20,909 nt of DNA. Source: Hyphochytrium catenoides (taxonomy: Eukaryota > Sar > Hyphochytriomycetes > Hyphochytriales > Hyphochytriaceae). The stretch covers positions 1-20,909 of the forward strand of contig FLMG01004142.1 of assembly GCA_900088475.1 (NCBI GenBank), in the 5' to 3' direction. The notes under the pieces were generated by a model. The model was not told the DNA's origin and made no database searches. It saw only the letters and a list, made by a program, of their open reading frames with translations. Position numbers and translations under genes: made by a program. Shown in pieces: positions 1 to 9,513 of this stretch (positions are counted from its first letter, which is position 1; the number at the start of each line of letters is the position of its first letter).

Positions 1-52
1 GAGAGAGAGAGAGAGAGGGAGGAAGAGAGAGAGAGAAAGAGAGAGAGAGAGG
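1..52. repeat. (GA)n microsatellite
   Basis: An almost pure purine GA tract opens the window, with a few GGGA and AAAG interruptions. It belongs to no gene I can identify. Four similar tracts occur further on, at 642-768, 2248-2455, 8586-8621 and 9373-9466, so this simple repeat is a general feature of the genome. Confidence 0.9.
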
Positions 53-345
53 ATGAAGAGGTTGAGGTGTCTGGCAGTCATCTCTTTATTGCTCAAAGGC
101 ACGAGACACACGAGCCCCGCTGGGTACCAATAGGAAGAGGAGTGCGAGCGGAATGGAGGCAGGATTGGGATAGACAGAGGAGAGAGATGCAAATTGAGCC
201 TGAGTTTATTTTATATAATGGAGAGACAGAGGATAGTGAGATTGTTGAGCGAAGAGACAGAGTGTGATAGAGAGATGACAGATACCTGCAATACCCCTAA
301 TGCGAATCCCAGATGCAATAAGTCCGCTATAGTGAGATTTGCGGT
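53..345. other. No gene recognised
   Basis: Both strands carry only short open frames without recognisable motifs. On the minus strand an AATAAA hexamer lies at about 87-92 and an A/T-rich stretch at 206-222. These could mark the 3' end of a minus-strand transcript containing the possible exon at 378-509, but that link is only inferred from position. Confidence 0.4.
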
Positions 346-377
346 CTACCCCATCAGCGAGTCCCCAACAGATTCCC

Positions 378-509
378 TCAGTAAACCGTATATCTTCGTG
401 TCAATAACTGGCATGCAGGCATACAGAGCAAGAGTGGGATGCTTGTCAACAGTACCGCCCTTAATATGGCGGAAGGAATAACAGCACGATTCCGGAGATA
501 CTGCCAAAT
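378..509 (-). CDS. Possible terminal exon of an unidentified minus-strand gene
   Basis: On the minus strand a good 3' splice site (CTAAC branch-like motif, pyrimidine-rich stretch, then CAG) ends at 510. It opens a 43-codon frame that closes with TGA at 378-380. The encoded segment has a hydrophobic core (VLLTSIPLLLCM) flanked by basic residues, as in a membrane-anchored C-terminus. A competing reading is an unspliced 76-codon frame with a real ATG in good context (AAAGATG) covering 346-576. I do not recognise either product. No convincing upstream exon was found between here and the SfsA gene, which counts against the spliced model. Confidence 0.25.
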   Translation of the reverse strand: MWQYLRNRAVIPSAILRAVLLTSIPLLLCMPACQLLTRRYTVY

Positions 510-641
510 CTGTAATAGGAAGATAGAAGCACGTTAGCGGGCTACTCTGCGAAGATGTGAGCTCGGCCTCTGACATCTTTCTGATCCGTTTTCCCCTCTT
601 TCTTTCTGCTGTCCTCCTCCTGTGATGATGACGGCAGGCTC

Positions 642-704
642 TGTCTCTCTCTCTCTCTCCCTCTCCCGCTCTCTCGCTCTCGCTCTCTCTCTCGCTCGCT
701 CTCG

Positions 705-768
<64 letters not shown>
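642..768. repeat. (CT)n microsatellite upstream of the SfsA gene
   Basis: A pyrimidine tract, interrupted by CGC and CCC in its first half and pure (CT)n from about 711 to 768. It ends about 240 bases before the ATG of the SfsA gene, so it probably lies in the promoter or 5' leader. Uninterrupted polypurine/polypyrimidine DNA of this kind can adopt triplex (H-DNA) structure and can act as a promoter element. Neither activity is shown here. Confidence 0.9.
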
Positions 769-772
<4 letters not shown>

Positions 773-1006
773 TCGCGCTCACTCCCTATCGCTCTCCTTC
801 TCTCGCTTATCGCTTATCTCTCTTGCTCCCGCTTTTTGGGGCTCTGGTGCCGGACATCACTGCCGTATCGCGCCTTAGTTTCCTCTGCTTCCTGTCGCCA
901 TCGGCGGGGAAAGGCTGGTTATTGTCCACAGGAGAAGGGCAAGGAAGGAGTTGACCTCTGTTGTCTGAAAGATAAGAATGAGGGACTCTTGGGCCTTCTC
1001 CCCCTC
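769..1006 (+). other. Presumed 5' leader and promoter of the SfsA gene
   Basis: The SfsA frame stays open upstream of its first ATG back to at least 836, but that stretch contains no ATG. It is therefore read as 5' leader. I see no clear TATA box. A C/T-rich run continues from the microsatellite to about 840. Confidence 0.5.
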
Positions 1007-3237
1007 ATGATCCGCCGTACGCTATTGTTAGGAAAGATGAAGAGGAAGAGAACGCTGCAGGCCGCGGTGGTGCTCTCGGGCCCCTCCCTTAAGGTGCAGA
1101 ACGAGCGGCGAGTGTTGACTAGGGCAGCAGCAGCGCAGTTCTCTAGACAGAGAGGCTTGGCGGACGTTCCTCAGCCAGTGATCGCTGACCCTCCTCTTCT
1201 AGTCCATCAAGGCAAGCAGCAGAAGTCATCCTCTCTGCTAGAGACAGGAGACACGGAGCGGCCAAATGAGACAGATCTCTCTTCTCTCAATGGGACTGCC
1301 AGAAAGACGGAGGCTGCGGGAGCAATCGATAGCAAAGAGAGTCGGGTGATGCTCTACTATGGTCCTCTGCTCAAGGGCAAACTGCTACGGAGGTACAAGC
1401 GCTTTCTGGCAGACGTGGAGCTGGAGAGTGGAGACGTACAGACAGTCTATTGTCCTAACACCGGTACGCCAGACACAAGCATAGAGAGGAGAAGAGGAAG
1501 TGCGGGCATCGCGCTCAGAGGGAAAGATAGTCCCAAAATTGCGCCCCTAGTGGTCGCTCTACGCTCTCTTCTCTCCCTGCCCTTTATAAACCCGTGAAAC
1601 TTCGTGACAAGCGACGCTTCCCGTGTGCTAACTGCCCGTTTCTCACTGCTAACAAGGTCCGATGATTGGGCTGTTAGACGACATGCGTCCCGATGTTCTT
1701 CTGTCCTTCTCAGAGAATGGAAAGAGGAAGTACGCGCACACGCTGGAGATGATCAAAGTCCAGGTACTCTTTGGAAGATATCTCTCCTCCCGTCTCTTTG
1801 CACTATGATGAAGGGCAATGGCGTAGTCTTTCTAACTCTTTTCTTGGACTACCTTGGGAGTCTCTTCTCTTCAAGAGTCCAGCTTCCTTACTTCTGCTAC
1901 CTCCTCCAGCTTATGCGTTAACTGCTTCTCTGACTTCTCTGCCTAATCTGAAGGCTGATCGCTAGCCTTGCCCGGACACGTTGCATGCGTCCTCTTCTTT
2001 TTTCTTTATAGGACGTGGAGTCAGGTCCAGATGGCTGCTGGGTTGGCGTTCACAGCGCAATGGCTAATAAAATGGTGCGGAAGGCTTTGGAGCTCGGACT
2101 CATTGAAGAGCTCTGTCCATTTGCTTCCCTGTCCGCCGAAGTGAAGGAAGGAGGGAGCAGGTTCGATTTCGTCCTTACATCTCCTAGCGGGCAGAAGACT
2201 TTTGTTGAGGTGAAGTCTGTCACATTAGCAGGTACCCAAGTGCAAGGGATGAAATGGAAAGAGGGAGAAAGAGGGAGCGAGAGAGCAAAATGGGAGCGAG
2301 AGAGAGGAGAGAGAGAAAGAAAAAGAGAGAGAGGGGGAACAGAGGGGGAGAGAGAGAGGAAGAAAGAGAGAAAGAAAGCAAGAAAGAGAGAGAGAGAGAA
2401 AAGAGAGAGAGAGAAAAAAAAAGAGAGAGAGAGAGGCAAGAGGACGAGAGCGAAGTGTGAAGGCCAGAGAGCAAGGAAGTGTAAGAGCGGGAGACAGGTT
2501 GGTAAGTGTTATGGCACAAGCACTTGGACCTAAAATGGACGGTCTCTCATCACCAAATAGCACTGAGCTACTGTGCTTCTCTTCCGTTGCTACCTGTCTG
2601 CAGACTACCAGCCAGGCTCCCCGTGGCTGGACCGAGATATTCACGTTCTTCAGAGGGACAAGTACAGCCGGTGCGCTCTCTTTCCTGACACAAAGAGCGT
2701 CCGGGCTGCGAAGCATCTGGAGGAGCTTAAGGGTCTAAGAAGGAAAGGGCACAAGGCTGCTGTCCTTTTCCTCCTACAGCGCGGTAAAGTTCTGCCTCTC
2801 CTAACTACTTTCCCATAGGGTCCTTCCGCCTGTTCTCCTTTCCTACCTGACGCAATGACCTTAAAAAAGAATTGTTGGGTGTGGCTTTGCTCTTCTTGGT
2901 GAGAGTCTTTTCCGACCGTAGAAGGTGCTCTGATTACCCTTCAGTTAGCTCCTTTGCTGCCTCTCTTTCTTTTGGCGTAGACCCCTATCTTTCGTCCGCT
3001 TCTTGGCTTTCCCTCCTTCCCAATATCTGTTTGGCTGTCTCCCTCATACTTACTTCACGCGCAGGAGATTGTGAGGCCTTCATGCCGTCCAAACGCGCTG
3101 ACGCTAAGTTTTATGAGAGCTGTCACAAAGCTAACAAAGAAGGCGTTCTGCTGTTGGCGTACAGATGGAAATTGAAGCTCCAGGAAGGAGGAGAAGCAAC
3201 AGTGGAGCTGGATAAAAAGCTTCCAGTTATCCTATAA
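1007..3237 (+). CDS. sfsA: SfsA-family protein (sugar fermentation stimulation protein homologue), five exons, with N-terminal extension
   Basis: Exons 1007-1463, 1657-1763, 2012-2231, 2604-2783 and 3065-3237 join into 378 codons plus TAA. The core starts near residue 115 and follows bacterial SfsA closely: [17 protein letters not shown] (149-153), KRKYAHTLE, then an EVK / FDF / VEVKSVTL block. Bacterial SfsA has an N-terminal OB-like domain followed by a PD-(D/E)xK nuclease-like fold. The expected acidic and lysine residues are present as E231, D240, E254 and K256. Residues 1-114 have no bacterial counterpart. Their first 50 or so are rich in Arg, Ala and Leu with almost no acidic residues, like an organelle presequence. 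ATG 1007 is the first in frame; alternatives are 1037 and 1349, the last giving a leaderless protein. E. coli SfsA was described as affecting maltose metabolism and binding DNA; the biochemical role is unsettled. Origin by endosymbiotic or lateral transfer is inferred. Confidence 0.93.
2248..2455. repeat. Polypurine (GA-rich) tract inside SfsA intron 3
   Basis: About 200 bases made almost wholly of A and G (GAGAGA with AAAG and GGGA interruptions) fill over half of the 372-base third intron (2232-2603), the longest intron of the gene. The purines are on the sense strand, so the pre-mRNA would carry a long GA-rich run. Long open frames across it on both strands are artefacts of the simple repeat. 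Confidence 0.9.
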
Positions 3238-3320
3238 GAACAGTTCCTATCTTCTCCCCTAAGGGTCTTCGTTTTGCCTGACTGACCTTTACTTCTCTTG
3301 CAAGTTCTTTGCTCTCTCTT
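3238..3320. other. Convergent 3' region between the SfsA gene and a minus-strand unit
   Basis: This short spacer follows the SfsA stop codon and holds no gene. No AATAAA hexamer is seen. Transcripts from both directions must end here or overlap. Confidence 0.5.
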
Positions 3321-3581
3321 CTAACAGTAGTGGTCGCTAGGGCTCGAGCTCTTTGTTATGCATCCTCTCCAGAGGGAGGTCGCCTCCATGTCTCTGATGG
3401 TGAACGGTTCGTCTGCAGTCACACTCTCTCCTGACATGTCCCGCTCGTAGAGGAACTTTCTAGCCTGGCTTGTGATCATTGCCTGGCAGATGACGACACC
3501 TCTAAGGTAATTTGGAGGCAAGGCCCCTAAGTCAAACGGAGTCTTCTTTGTCATTGTTGCCTGATATAATTTCTTAGCCAA
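3321..3581 (-). CDS. Unidentified coding-like stretch downstream of AP1G
   Basis: An open minus-strand frame ends with TAG at 3321-3323 and runs back to a stop just upstream of 3581. The first codon at 3581 is TTG; the first ATG lies nine codons in. It contains the stretches LPPNYLRGVVICQAMI and KFLYERDMSGESV. Codons follow the purine-any-pyrimidine bias of real exons, and the residue mix looks like a soluble globular protein. I do not recognise the family. It lies between the AP1G stop and the convergent SfsA stop, with no clear ATG or promoter of its own, so it may be a downstream exon of a poorly resolved gene or an alternative 3' exon of AP1G. Confidence 0.35.
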   Translation of the reverse strand: MAKKLYQATMTKKTPFDLGALPPNYLRGVVICQAMITSQARKFLYERDMSGESVTADEPFTIRDMEATSLWRGCITKSSSPSDHYC

Positions 3582-3605
3582 TCCTTTAAATTAATAATAG
3601 ACCTC

Positions 3606-3699
3606 TTACGCAATCTTCGGCTCATGCAGCTGCTCATAATCCTTGAGCCCTAGTTCCCGCTGCACTTCGACGAAAGGGCCTTGTACTACCCTTCTCGAC
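3606..3699 (-). CDS. Unidentified short exon-like stretch downstream of AP1G
   Basis: On the minus strand a possible splice acceptor (GATAG) at 3700-3701 opens a frame reading VVQGPFVEVQREL and DYEQLHEPKIA, ending in TAA at 3606-3608. A strong donor-like GTAAGAG overlaps the stop, so this could be an internal exon ending at 3610. It begins 33 bases after the AP1G stop codon. Joining it in frame to the stretch at 3321-3581 would need an intron much shorter than any other in the window, so the connection is unresolved. The family is not recognised. Confidence 0.3.
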
Positions 3700-3731
3700 C
3701 TATCTCCCTCTTACTTTCTTGGCTCTTTAGA

Positions 3732-6700
3732 CTAGAAGCCCGGCGGGAATCCAGAGACCGTGGCTAGGTCCGTGATGGGAACGCCATTGGCACTAAAGCT
3801 TACTTTGATCTTCATCATCAGTGGTTTCTGCGTTGCAAAGAGAGCAGGGGACAGTCGGAGAGAAGTAAATAGGCGGAACTACCACTCCAAGAAAGTCTAT
3901 ACAGGCAGTAGAGCCCAAAAGATGTGCCATCCTACCTGCCCATGCATTGAGTTATTGACCTTCACGAGCTGGGTGACCGTCCCACTCATGCTAGGCGGCA
4001 CTACCGTTCCGGAAGGAGGAGCCATCTGGAGCTGAACGTACTGCAGCAACATAAGGGCGGAAACAATAGGTTATAAGAAGGCGTAGAGATAGGTGACGGA
4101 ATGCGAGCGCAGAGGACAACCCGATCGAGAGCAACCCTGTGCACACCACTGATGTACCTTAGGGAAAGCGGCCTGGAAGAGCAGATCGGTGATCGGGACG
4201 GGGCTGGAGTTCTTGAAAATGCAAAGTAGGTCCGAAAATTGAGCTTGGCTGGGGTTTGGCTTGTCAAGCTGCAGCTCAATACAAAGGCCGTGTTTCTCGT
4301 AGGCCTGCCCAAAGTACGGCAGATAGAAGACATCATCAGGGTCAGTAAGTCAGCCCGCGAAAATATAATAAAGAAGAGAGAGACAAGGGGAGAAATGAAC
4401 AGCAGACAGAACGAGAAGGGGCCCAAAACGCAGTTCCAAGCGATGTATGACTTACAGCGCAGTCTAAGGCGTAAGACATGAGAAGAGAGGGATGAGAGGT
4501 AGCAGCGCCAAAGTGCAAATAATGTTTGAGCTACGCGGAGGGTTGCTTATAGCGCAAGGTACCTTGATTGTAGGCTTCACCACTGCAGGTGGAGGCTGTG
4601 GCTGCGAGTCTCCAAAGACATCAAATAGCGCATCGCCATTGGTGGCAGGAGTTGGGGCAGCAGGCGCTGGCGGGGCAGCGGGTCCGCCCATCAGCAAATC
4701 GATTCCTCCGCCGTCTGCCGTGCCTGGCACTGTCGCAGTAGGAAGAGCGTTGGCCAATGAGGCAAAGGAGGGTAGAGAAGTGCCTGATGAGGTAGATCCA
4801 AAGATGTCTGATAACAGATCAGTAGCAGATGCATCCAACGTCGACTCGAGAGGTCCAACAGCGGGAAGAGAGGCGCCAGAAACTGATCCTCCTCCTGTTG
4901 ATCCAAACATGTCATCTAAATCTAATAAACTCGTCTCCTTTACAGGGGGCGCGGGAGAGGACGACGTGTCCTTTCTCTCTTCCTCCGTTTCAAAGCCGTC
5001 CCGTTGACTCATCTTTTTCCTTAGGGAGGAACAAAACACACATACATTGGGTTAGGGCAGGCGATTGAGCGGCAGCATTAGGGAGTAGGAGCAGTAGTGT
5101 CTCTAGAAATAACAGCGATGTCGATGGAAAGGGAAGCTGTAACTTACTTTGCTTGGCTGGTCTCCTTATCTATGATAGGCATCTTTAACAGAACTTCCGG
5201 CCGTGTTGAGTCCCATCGCGGGTCCAATAGCTCTGAGAACTCAGACGAGCGGATCTGCAGCTCAAGGTTCTATGTAACACGAGAACCGGACCATGAAAGA
5301 GATGAAGGGATAAGACATGAGAGCGCTATTTTCATACATCCAGGACAGGCAGAGGACAAGGTAGAAAATAAAGGAAGGCACAGCTAACAATGGGGGAGTG
5401 GATGGCCTTGGACACGTGGAACAGTATGAACCAACACATACACCAGTGTAACATCTGGCGTGAAGAGAGAGAGCAACAATGTGGGAGAGGGAGACACAGG
5501 ATAGAGCTGGTAACATCAGCAGGAGGAGCAGGACGGTCCGTTTAAGGGAAGATCCGCTCGTATCACTACCATTGAGGACTTGTAGATGCCAACGCATTTC
5601 TTTAATCTGCTAATCTGCTGCTCGTCTTCCAGTCGACTCGTCAACTTCAACATAGCGCTCAACACGAACTGCTTGGTGGTATCTGTGGCGTAGTGGCTGC
5701 GCATAATCTACGGCAACAAGGGCGTCGAAGGGTAAGTAGAGCAGATCGTATTAAGAAGCTGCCAGAGGTAGGCAAGACGAGAGGCATCACTCTACTTCCT
5801 GAGATAAAGGACGCACAATTAATTAGAAGAGACTTGGATGGATGCGGGACGGTAAGGGTAGCTAGCAGATCTAAGAGGAGAGTGTATCACTGCAGTGGTC
5901 CACTAAGGTAAAAGGAAGAGCCAAATAGAAAATGGGCAAACTTATGGGCTGACAATCAGAGCATCACCAGCTGGGCGTGCTGCAAACCCTAAATTCATCT
6001 ATCTTTACCTTCTTTAGCAGATCTACAACTTCTCTCTCCTCCGGCTCCTTCTTGTCAGCCAGAGAAGTCTCCTCAGCTGGAGGAGGTGAGAGAAGTTCAT
6101 CTCCGTACTCTCCAATGCACCACACGCCAACGTGGACAAGGCCTAACTGCGAGATATCTTCCACAAGGGCACGATACAGCTTATGCACGACATAACTTTG
6201 GAGCTCAGGAGTTTGCTGAAAATCAAAGAGCGATTGAGAGAAAGAGAAGAAAGAAGTGCATGAAATGGAGAGAGAAGAAGGAATAAGGTGAGCAGGATAT
6301 GGACCTCAAGCAAAGAGGTCCCATTTTAGGCCTCTCGTGTCCTTCGTATCAAGTTCGTCTCCGGCCCCAACCGCCCTATTCACAGTTTCGATTTTCCTAG
6401 AGACAGACATGTGCCGGACGCTGCTCCATTCTTCACCGGGTGTCTCACCCTCTGACTCTCTCTTCCGTCCCTCTTCCCAGACCTGCTCTCCATTCCACAG
6501 CTGCGCCTACCTGCTGAATAAGCAGCACGAGCTGCGCCGAAACTCTTTCACTCTCTATATTTGACCCAGCAATGGACAACATCGTCACTAGAGTGTCAAT
6601 TTGCCACCGCGGATCAGGTGAAAAGCGATCGACCACCACTAAGGCAGAAGGTGTTAGGGAAGCTCAAGACAGCGTTACGCGGGCATACCCCAGAAGAGGA

Positions 6701-8576
6701 GGAAGATGGGGGGAAGAGAGAGAAGTGTGCGCAATAGCTGTCCGGTTTAAACAAGGCAGTTGTGGTGGTGGCAGCGCCAATGAACGGCGTGCATGCAATC
6801 AACGACAGCAGGACCTCGGCCACGGGCTGACGGAACATGAAAACTAATCGCTGGGTTTTAGGGGGATCTTACAGGCTATCTTTCCACACAGTTCCTCCTT
6901 CTGCTCGGGCCCACAAACGACTAGGTAGTTTAGCATCTCGCGCGCCAACTGCAATAGTGAGAAGTTGTAGATGTCAGACGCGGCGATAAGAGTTGCATGC
7001 GCAACGTGAGCGAGAGGGAGCCACATAGAGAGAACATAGAGATTGAGAGACAAAGAGGGAGAAGATGAAGGGACAAAGAGGAGGGAGCTGAAGCGAGAAT
7101 GATGTAAAAAGAAAGAAAGGGTTTGCAAAGGTCCGGCCGCCTTACTGTCCGAATATTTGACTCATTGACAAGTGCATAGATCAGTTCTAGAGCGCGATGT
7201 CTAATTGAAGCGTCTGGGTCCTTCAGACAGTCAACGATGGTACTGCGATGGCGCTGGACAGAAGCCACATCATCCGACACTACCTGGAAACAGAACGGCC
7301 ATGCGCCATCGTAACGAAAAGTGAGAAGGACTGAGTCGACGGTGTGAAAGAGGAGAGAAGAATATAGGAGCTCGGACTATTTCTCCATTAGACGTCAACA
7401 TCCGTCCCGCAGAGCTTTCAAAGATGGAAGTCAAACTGGTCTCCGTACCTTAGAGAGAAGGTTGAGGGCTACGTATCTAATGTTATTGTCCCTGTTAAGC
7501 AGAAACCTTCCAAGAATATTGATGGCAAGGACGCGAAGGCTGCTTTCGCTTTCTATGGACATGATGGTGCTGACGCACTCGTACAGGATGGCGTTCCCAG
7601 CGTTCTTTGCTGTCTCGGTGTTGGTGGCCACCTGAGCCAGAAGGTCGTTCATCTGCTCGCTTGCATCCTCATTGTCCTTCCCGAAGAGTCGCAGCAACCG
7701 GAGAATCTTGACCTGTAGGAAAGGGTCCGCGATGCCGGCAACGTCGTGCTCTGGAGCGTAACCCATCGACAGAAGACTCTTCAGCAGCTTTAGCTATGAC
7801 AGAAAGAACAAAATAAGGAGGATTTGAGTGAGCCTTGGCCTACGTTTGACACTGGGACATTGCCCGTGAAAGCCATTGCCGCAACGATGGCCCATAGGAG
7901 GCCAAAACACTTGGAAAAGGCAACGTTAATGGCCACAAGAGGTGCAAGGAGCTCCAATCAGTGGAAGTAAAATAATAGAGTTCTTACCAATGTCGGGACT
8001 AGGTTTGCCCAACTCTTCTGCAGCTCTGGCTCAATCTGCACGACCTCTGTCACCAGCTGCAGTCCTGCCATCAAGACTCCGTGGGATCGCTCTCGCAAAA
8101 GCCCACGAATCCGGTCTTCAAAATCTTCAATAAGCTCCGGCACCTTCTTGAAGACACGAATGCACGCCAGCGCAGCCTTCTTTTTGACAAACTCGGTGTC
8201 TTTACGCAGGAGTTTCTCGATGTCGGGCGCTAGATCTCGCGCCATGTCCTCCTACACCGTAAGGAGTATGACAGGCATGAGCTTGGACAAGACCAATAGA
8301 AAGAGATAGACAGCGACAGTACAGAGAAAGCTTATGACATGTAGCACAAAGTGCTTTGTGAAGGCAGTGAGGAGTTAGGGTAAGCACTGATCCAAGCAGG
8401 ACGGCGCCACGGAGCCCTACCGAAGCTATGTTTCCCACAGCAGTGAGGGCTAGGCCGACCACGAACGGATTCTGGTGGTTAAGGTCGCTGCGCACGCCGG
8501 GAGACAGTTGTAGGAGAAGGTGAGGAGGGTGACAGAGGCAGGGGAAAGAGGAGAAAACCAGAGAACATCAAGGGCC

Positions 8577-8624
<48 letters not shown>

Positions 8625-9096
8625 CTCTTTGGCGTGCAGCACCTACTTCTTGATGGAGTTCGTCACCAGTGTGAGGACATCCTCGCTCTCAGTGAGAAGC
8701 ATTAAGCCCTAGGAGATGGTATGGTCAGCACTGACAGCGAAGGACCTTGTCCATGGACACTTTGGTGAGCTATACGAGACGGCAAGAAAGCTTCATGGCA
8801 GAAGAAGGAAGAGTGGATGATAGTTCTTGTCCTTCGCTCACCAGGTAACCTATCCGCTTCTCTGGGTAGAGAGGACTGGCAATGAGCTTGACGCACTCCA
8901 TCTGCCCGAAGTGGGACTTGTATCCAAGCATGTGAATGAACAGGAGCTTGGCCACATTTCGGTGGCGATACGCGGTGTCTTCTTCCTTGAACGCCGTCCG
9001 GATCAGCGCGCATTCCTTCGCGATGACAGCTCTCTCCTCGCTGAGAGTCTTGCACGCTCTGACATTGCGAATGAGCTCTCTTAACTTGATCGACAT
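3732..9096 (-). CDS. AP1G1: AP-1 clathrin adaptor complex, gamma subunit (gamma-adaptin)
   Basis: Large subunit of the AP-1 adaptor, which links cargo and clathrin on trans-Golgi and endosomal membranes. Exons in transcript order: 9096-8842, 8708-8647, 8487-8421, 8251-7988, 7793-7449, 7283-7146, 6948-6873, 6638-6511, 6215-6009, 5707-5570, 5269-5148, 5019-4563, 4304-4158, 4040-3936, 3827-3732; 868 residues plus TAG. The adaptin trunk (1 to about 590) has family landmarks [65 protein letters not shown] and [11 protein letters not shown]. The hinge is about residues 600-753, with a clathrin-box-like LLDLD (632-636) and three D-x-F-G motifs. The gamma ear (754-868) ends [13 protein letters not shown]. 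The length is close to animal gamma-1 (about 820). ATG 9096 gives [10 protein letters not shown], aligning with known N-termini. Gamma rather than alpha or delta is supported by the trunk and the roughly 115-residue ear. Confidence 0.97.
8586..8621. repeat. (GA)n microsatellite in AP1G intron 2
   Basis: A pure (GA)18-like run on the plus strand lies inside the intron between AP1G exons 2 and 3 (8488-8646). In the AP1G transcript it reads as (CU)n, ending about 100 bases before the 3' splice site. Confidence 0.9.
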
Positions 9097-9174
9097 CGTT
9101 CCGTGCCTTCCGGGGCCCTTGCAGGGGCCTGAACTTGAGACCAAACTCCCGACCCGACCCCTTGACCGGTCTGG

Positions 9175-9183
9175 CTTATAAAG
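9175..9183 (-). promoter_or_regulatory. TATA-like element upstream of AP1G
   Basis: Read on the minus strand this is CTTTATAAG, about 80 bases before the AP1G start codon. The position suits a core promoter with a short 5' leader. A five-base-pair inverted repeat (GGCCC...GGGCC, about 9114-9129) sits between it and the ATG. Promoter function is inferred from position and sequence only. Confidence 0.45.
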
Positions 9184-9372
9184 TTCTCGTCTCTCTCAAG
9201 CTGCGAGAGGGAGATACTCAGTCATTAAGCTCCGCACTGAGATCGTCAGCGCATGCTGGGAGGCGACAGTCTGTCTCTCGGGTTCCTATCGGGCTCTCAA
9301 GTCTGCCTGGGCTTGAGCTCATCAATCATTATTAATAACTCCTCTTCTACCTGCCTCTCCAAGCCCCAAATA

Positions 9373-9466
9373 TCTCTCTCTCTCTCTCTGTGTGTCTCTC
9401 TCTCTCTCTGTCTCTCTCTCTCTCGGTCTCCCTCTCACTGTCTCTCTCTCTCTCTCTCTCTCTCTC
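9373..9466. repeat. (CT)n microsatellite upstream of AP1G
   Basis: A CT tract on the plus strand (GA on the AP1G sense strand), broken by TGTGTG and CGGTCTCC interruptions, about 280-370 bases upstream of the AP1G start codon. Its placement is comparable to the tract upstream of the SfsA gene. Open frames through it encode only simple Ser-Leu or Arg-Glu repeats. Confidence 0.9.
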
Positions 9467-9513
9467 CCCCTCATAGATCTTGCTCTCCCTAGACATCCCC
9501 CTTTCAATGAATC

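Noticed and set aside
534-954. Open frames on both strands across the CT tract (poly Ser-Leu or Arg-Glu)
   Set aside because: They arise from the microsatellite, which has no stop codons in several frames, and they show no domain outside it.
1579-1592. TTTATAAA as a TATA box of an internal promoter
   Set aside because: It lies inside SfsA intron 1 with no start codon or gene logically placed after it.
2050-2716. Several long overlapping frames in SfsA intron 3
   Set aside because: They are simple-repeat frames, and the spliced SfsA frame shows this is an intron.
3581-3640. A 26-base intron that would join MSSCMSRRL to the frame at 3321-3581
   Set aside because: It restores a frame and supplies an ATG, but the length is far below every verified intron here, so coincidence is more likely.
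4492-5007. 171-codon plus-strand frame
   Set aside because: It is antisense to AP1G exon 12; the minus-strand reading has the clathrin box and joins the ear in frame.
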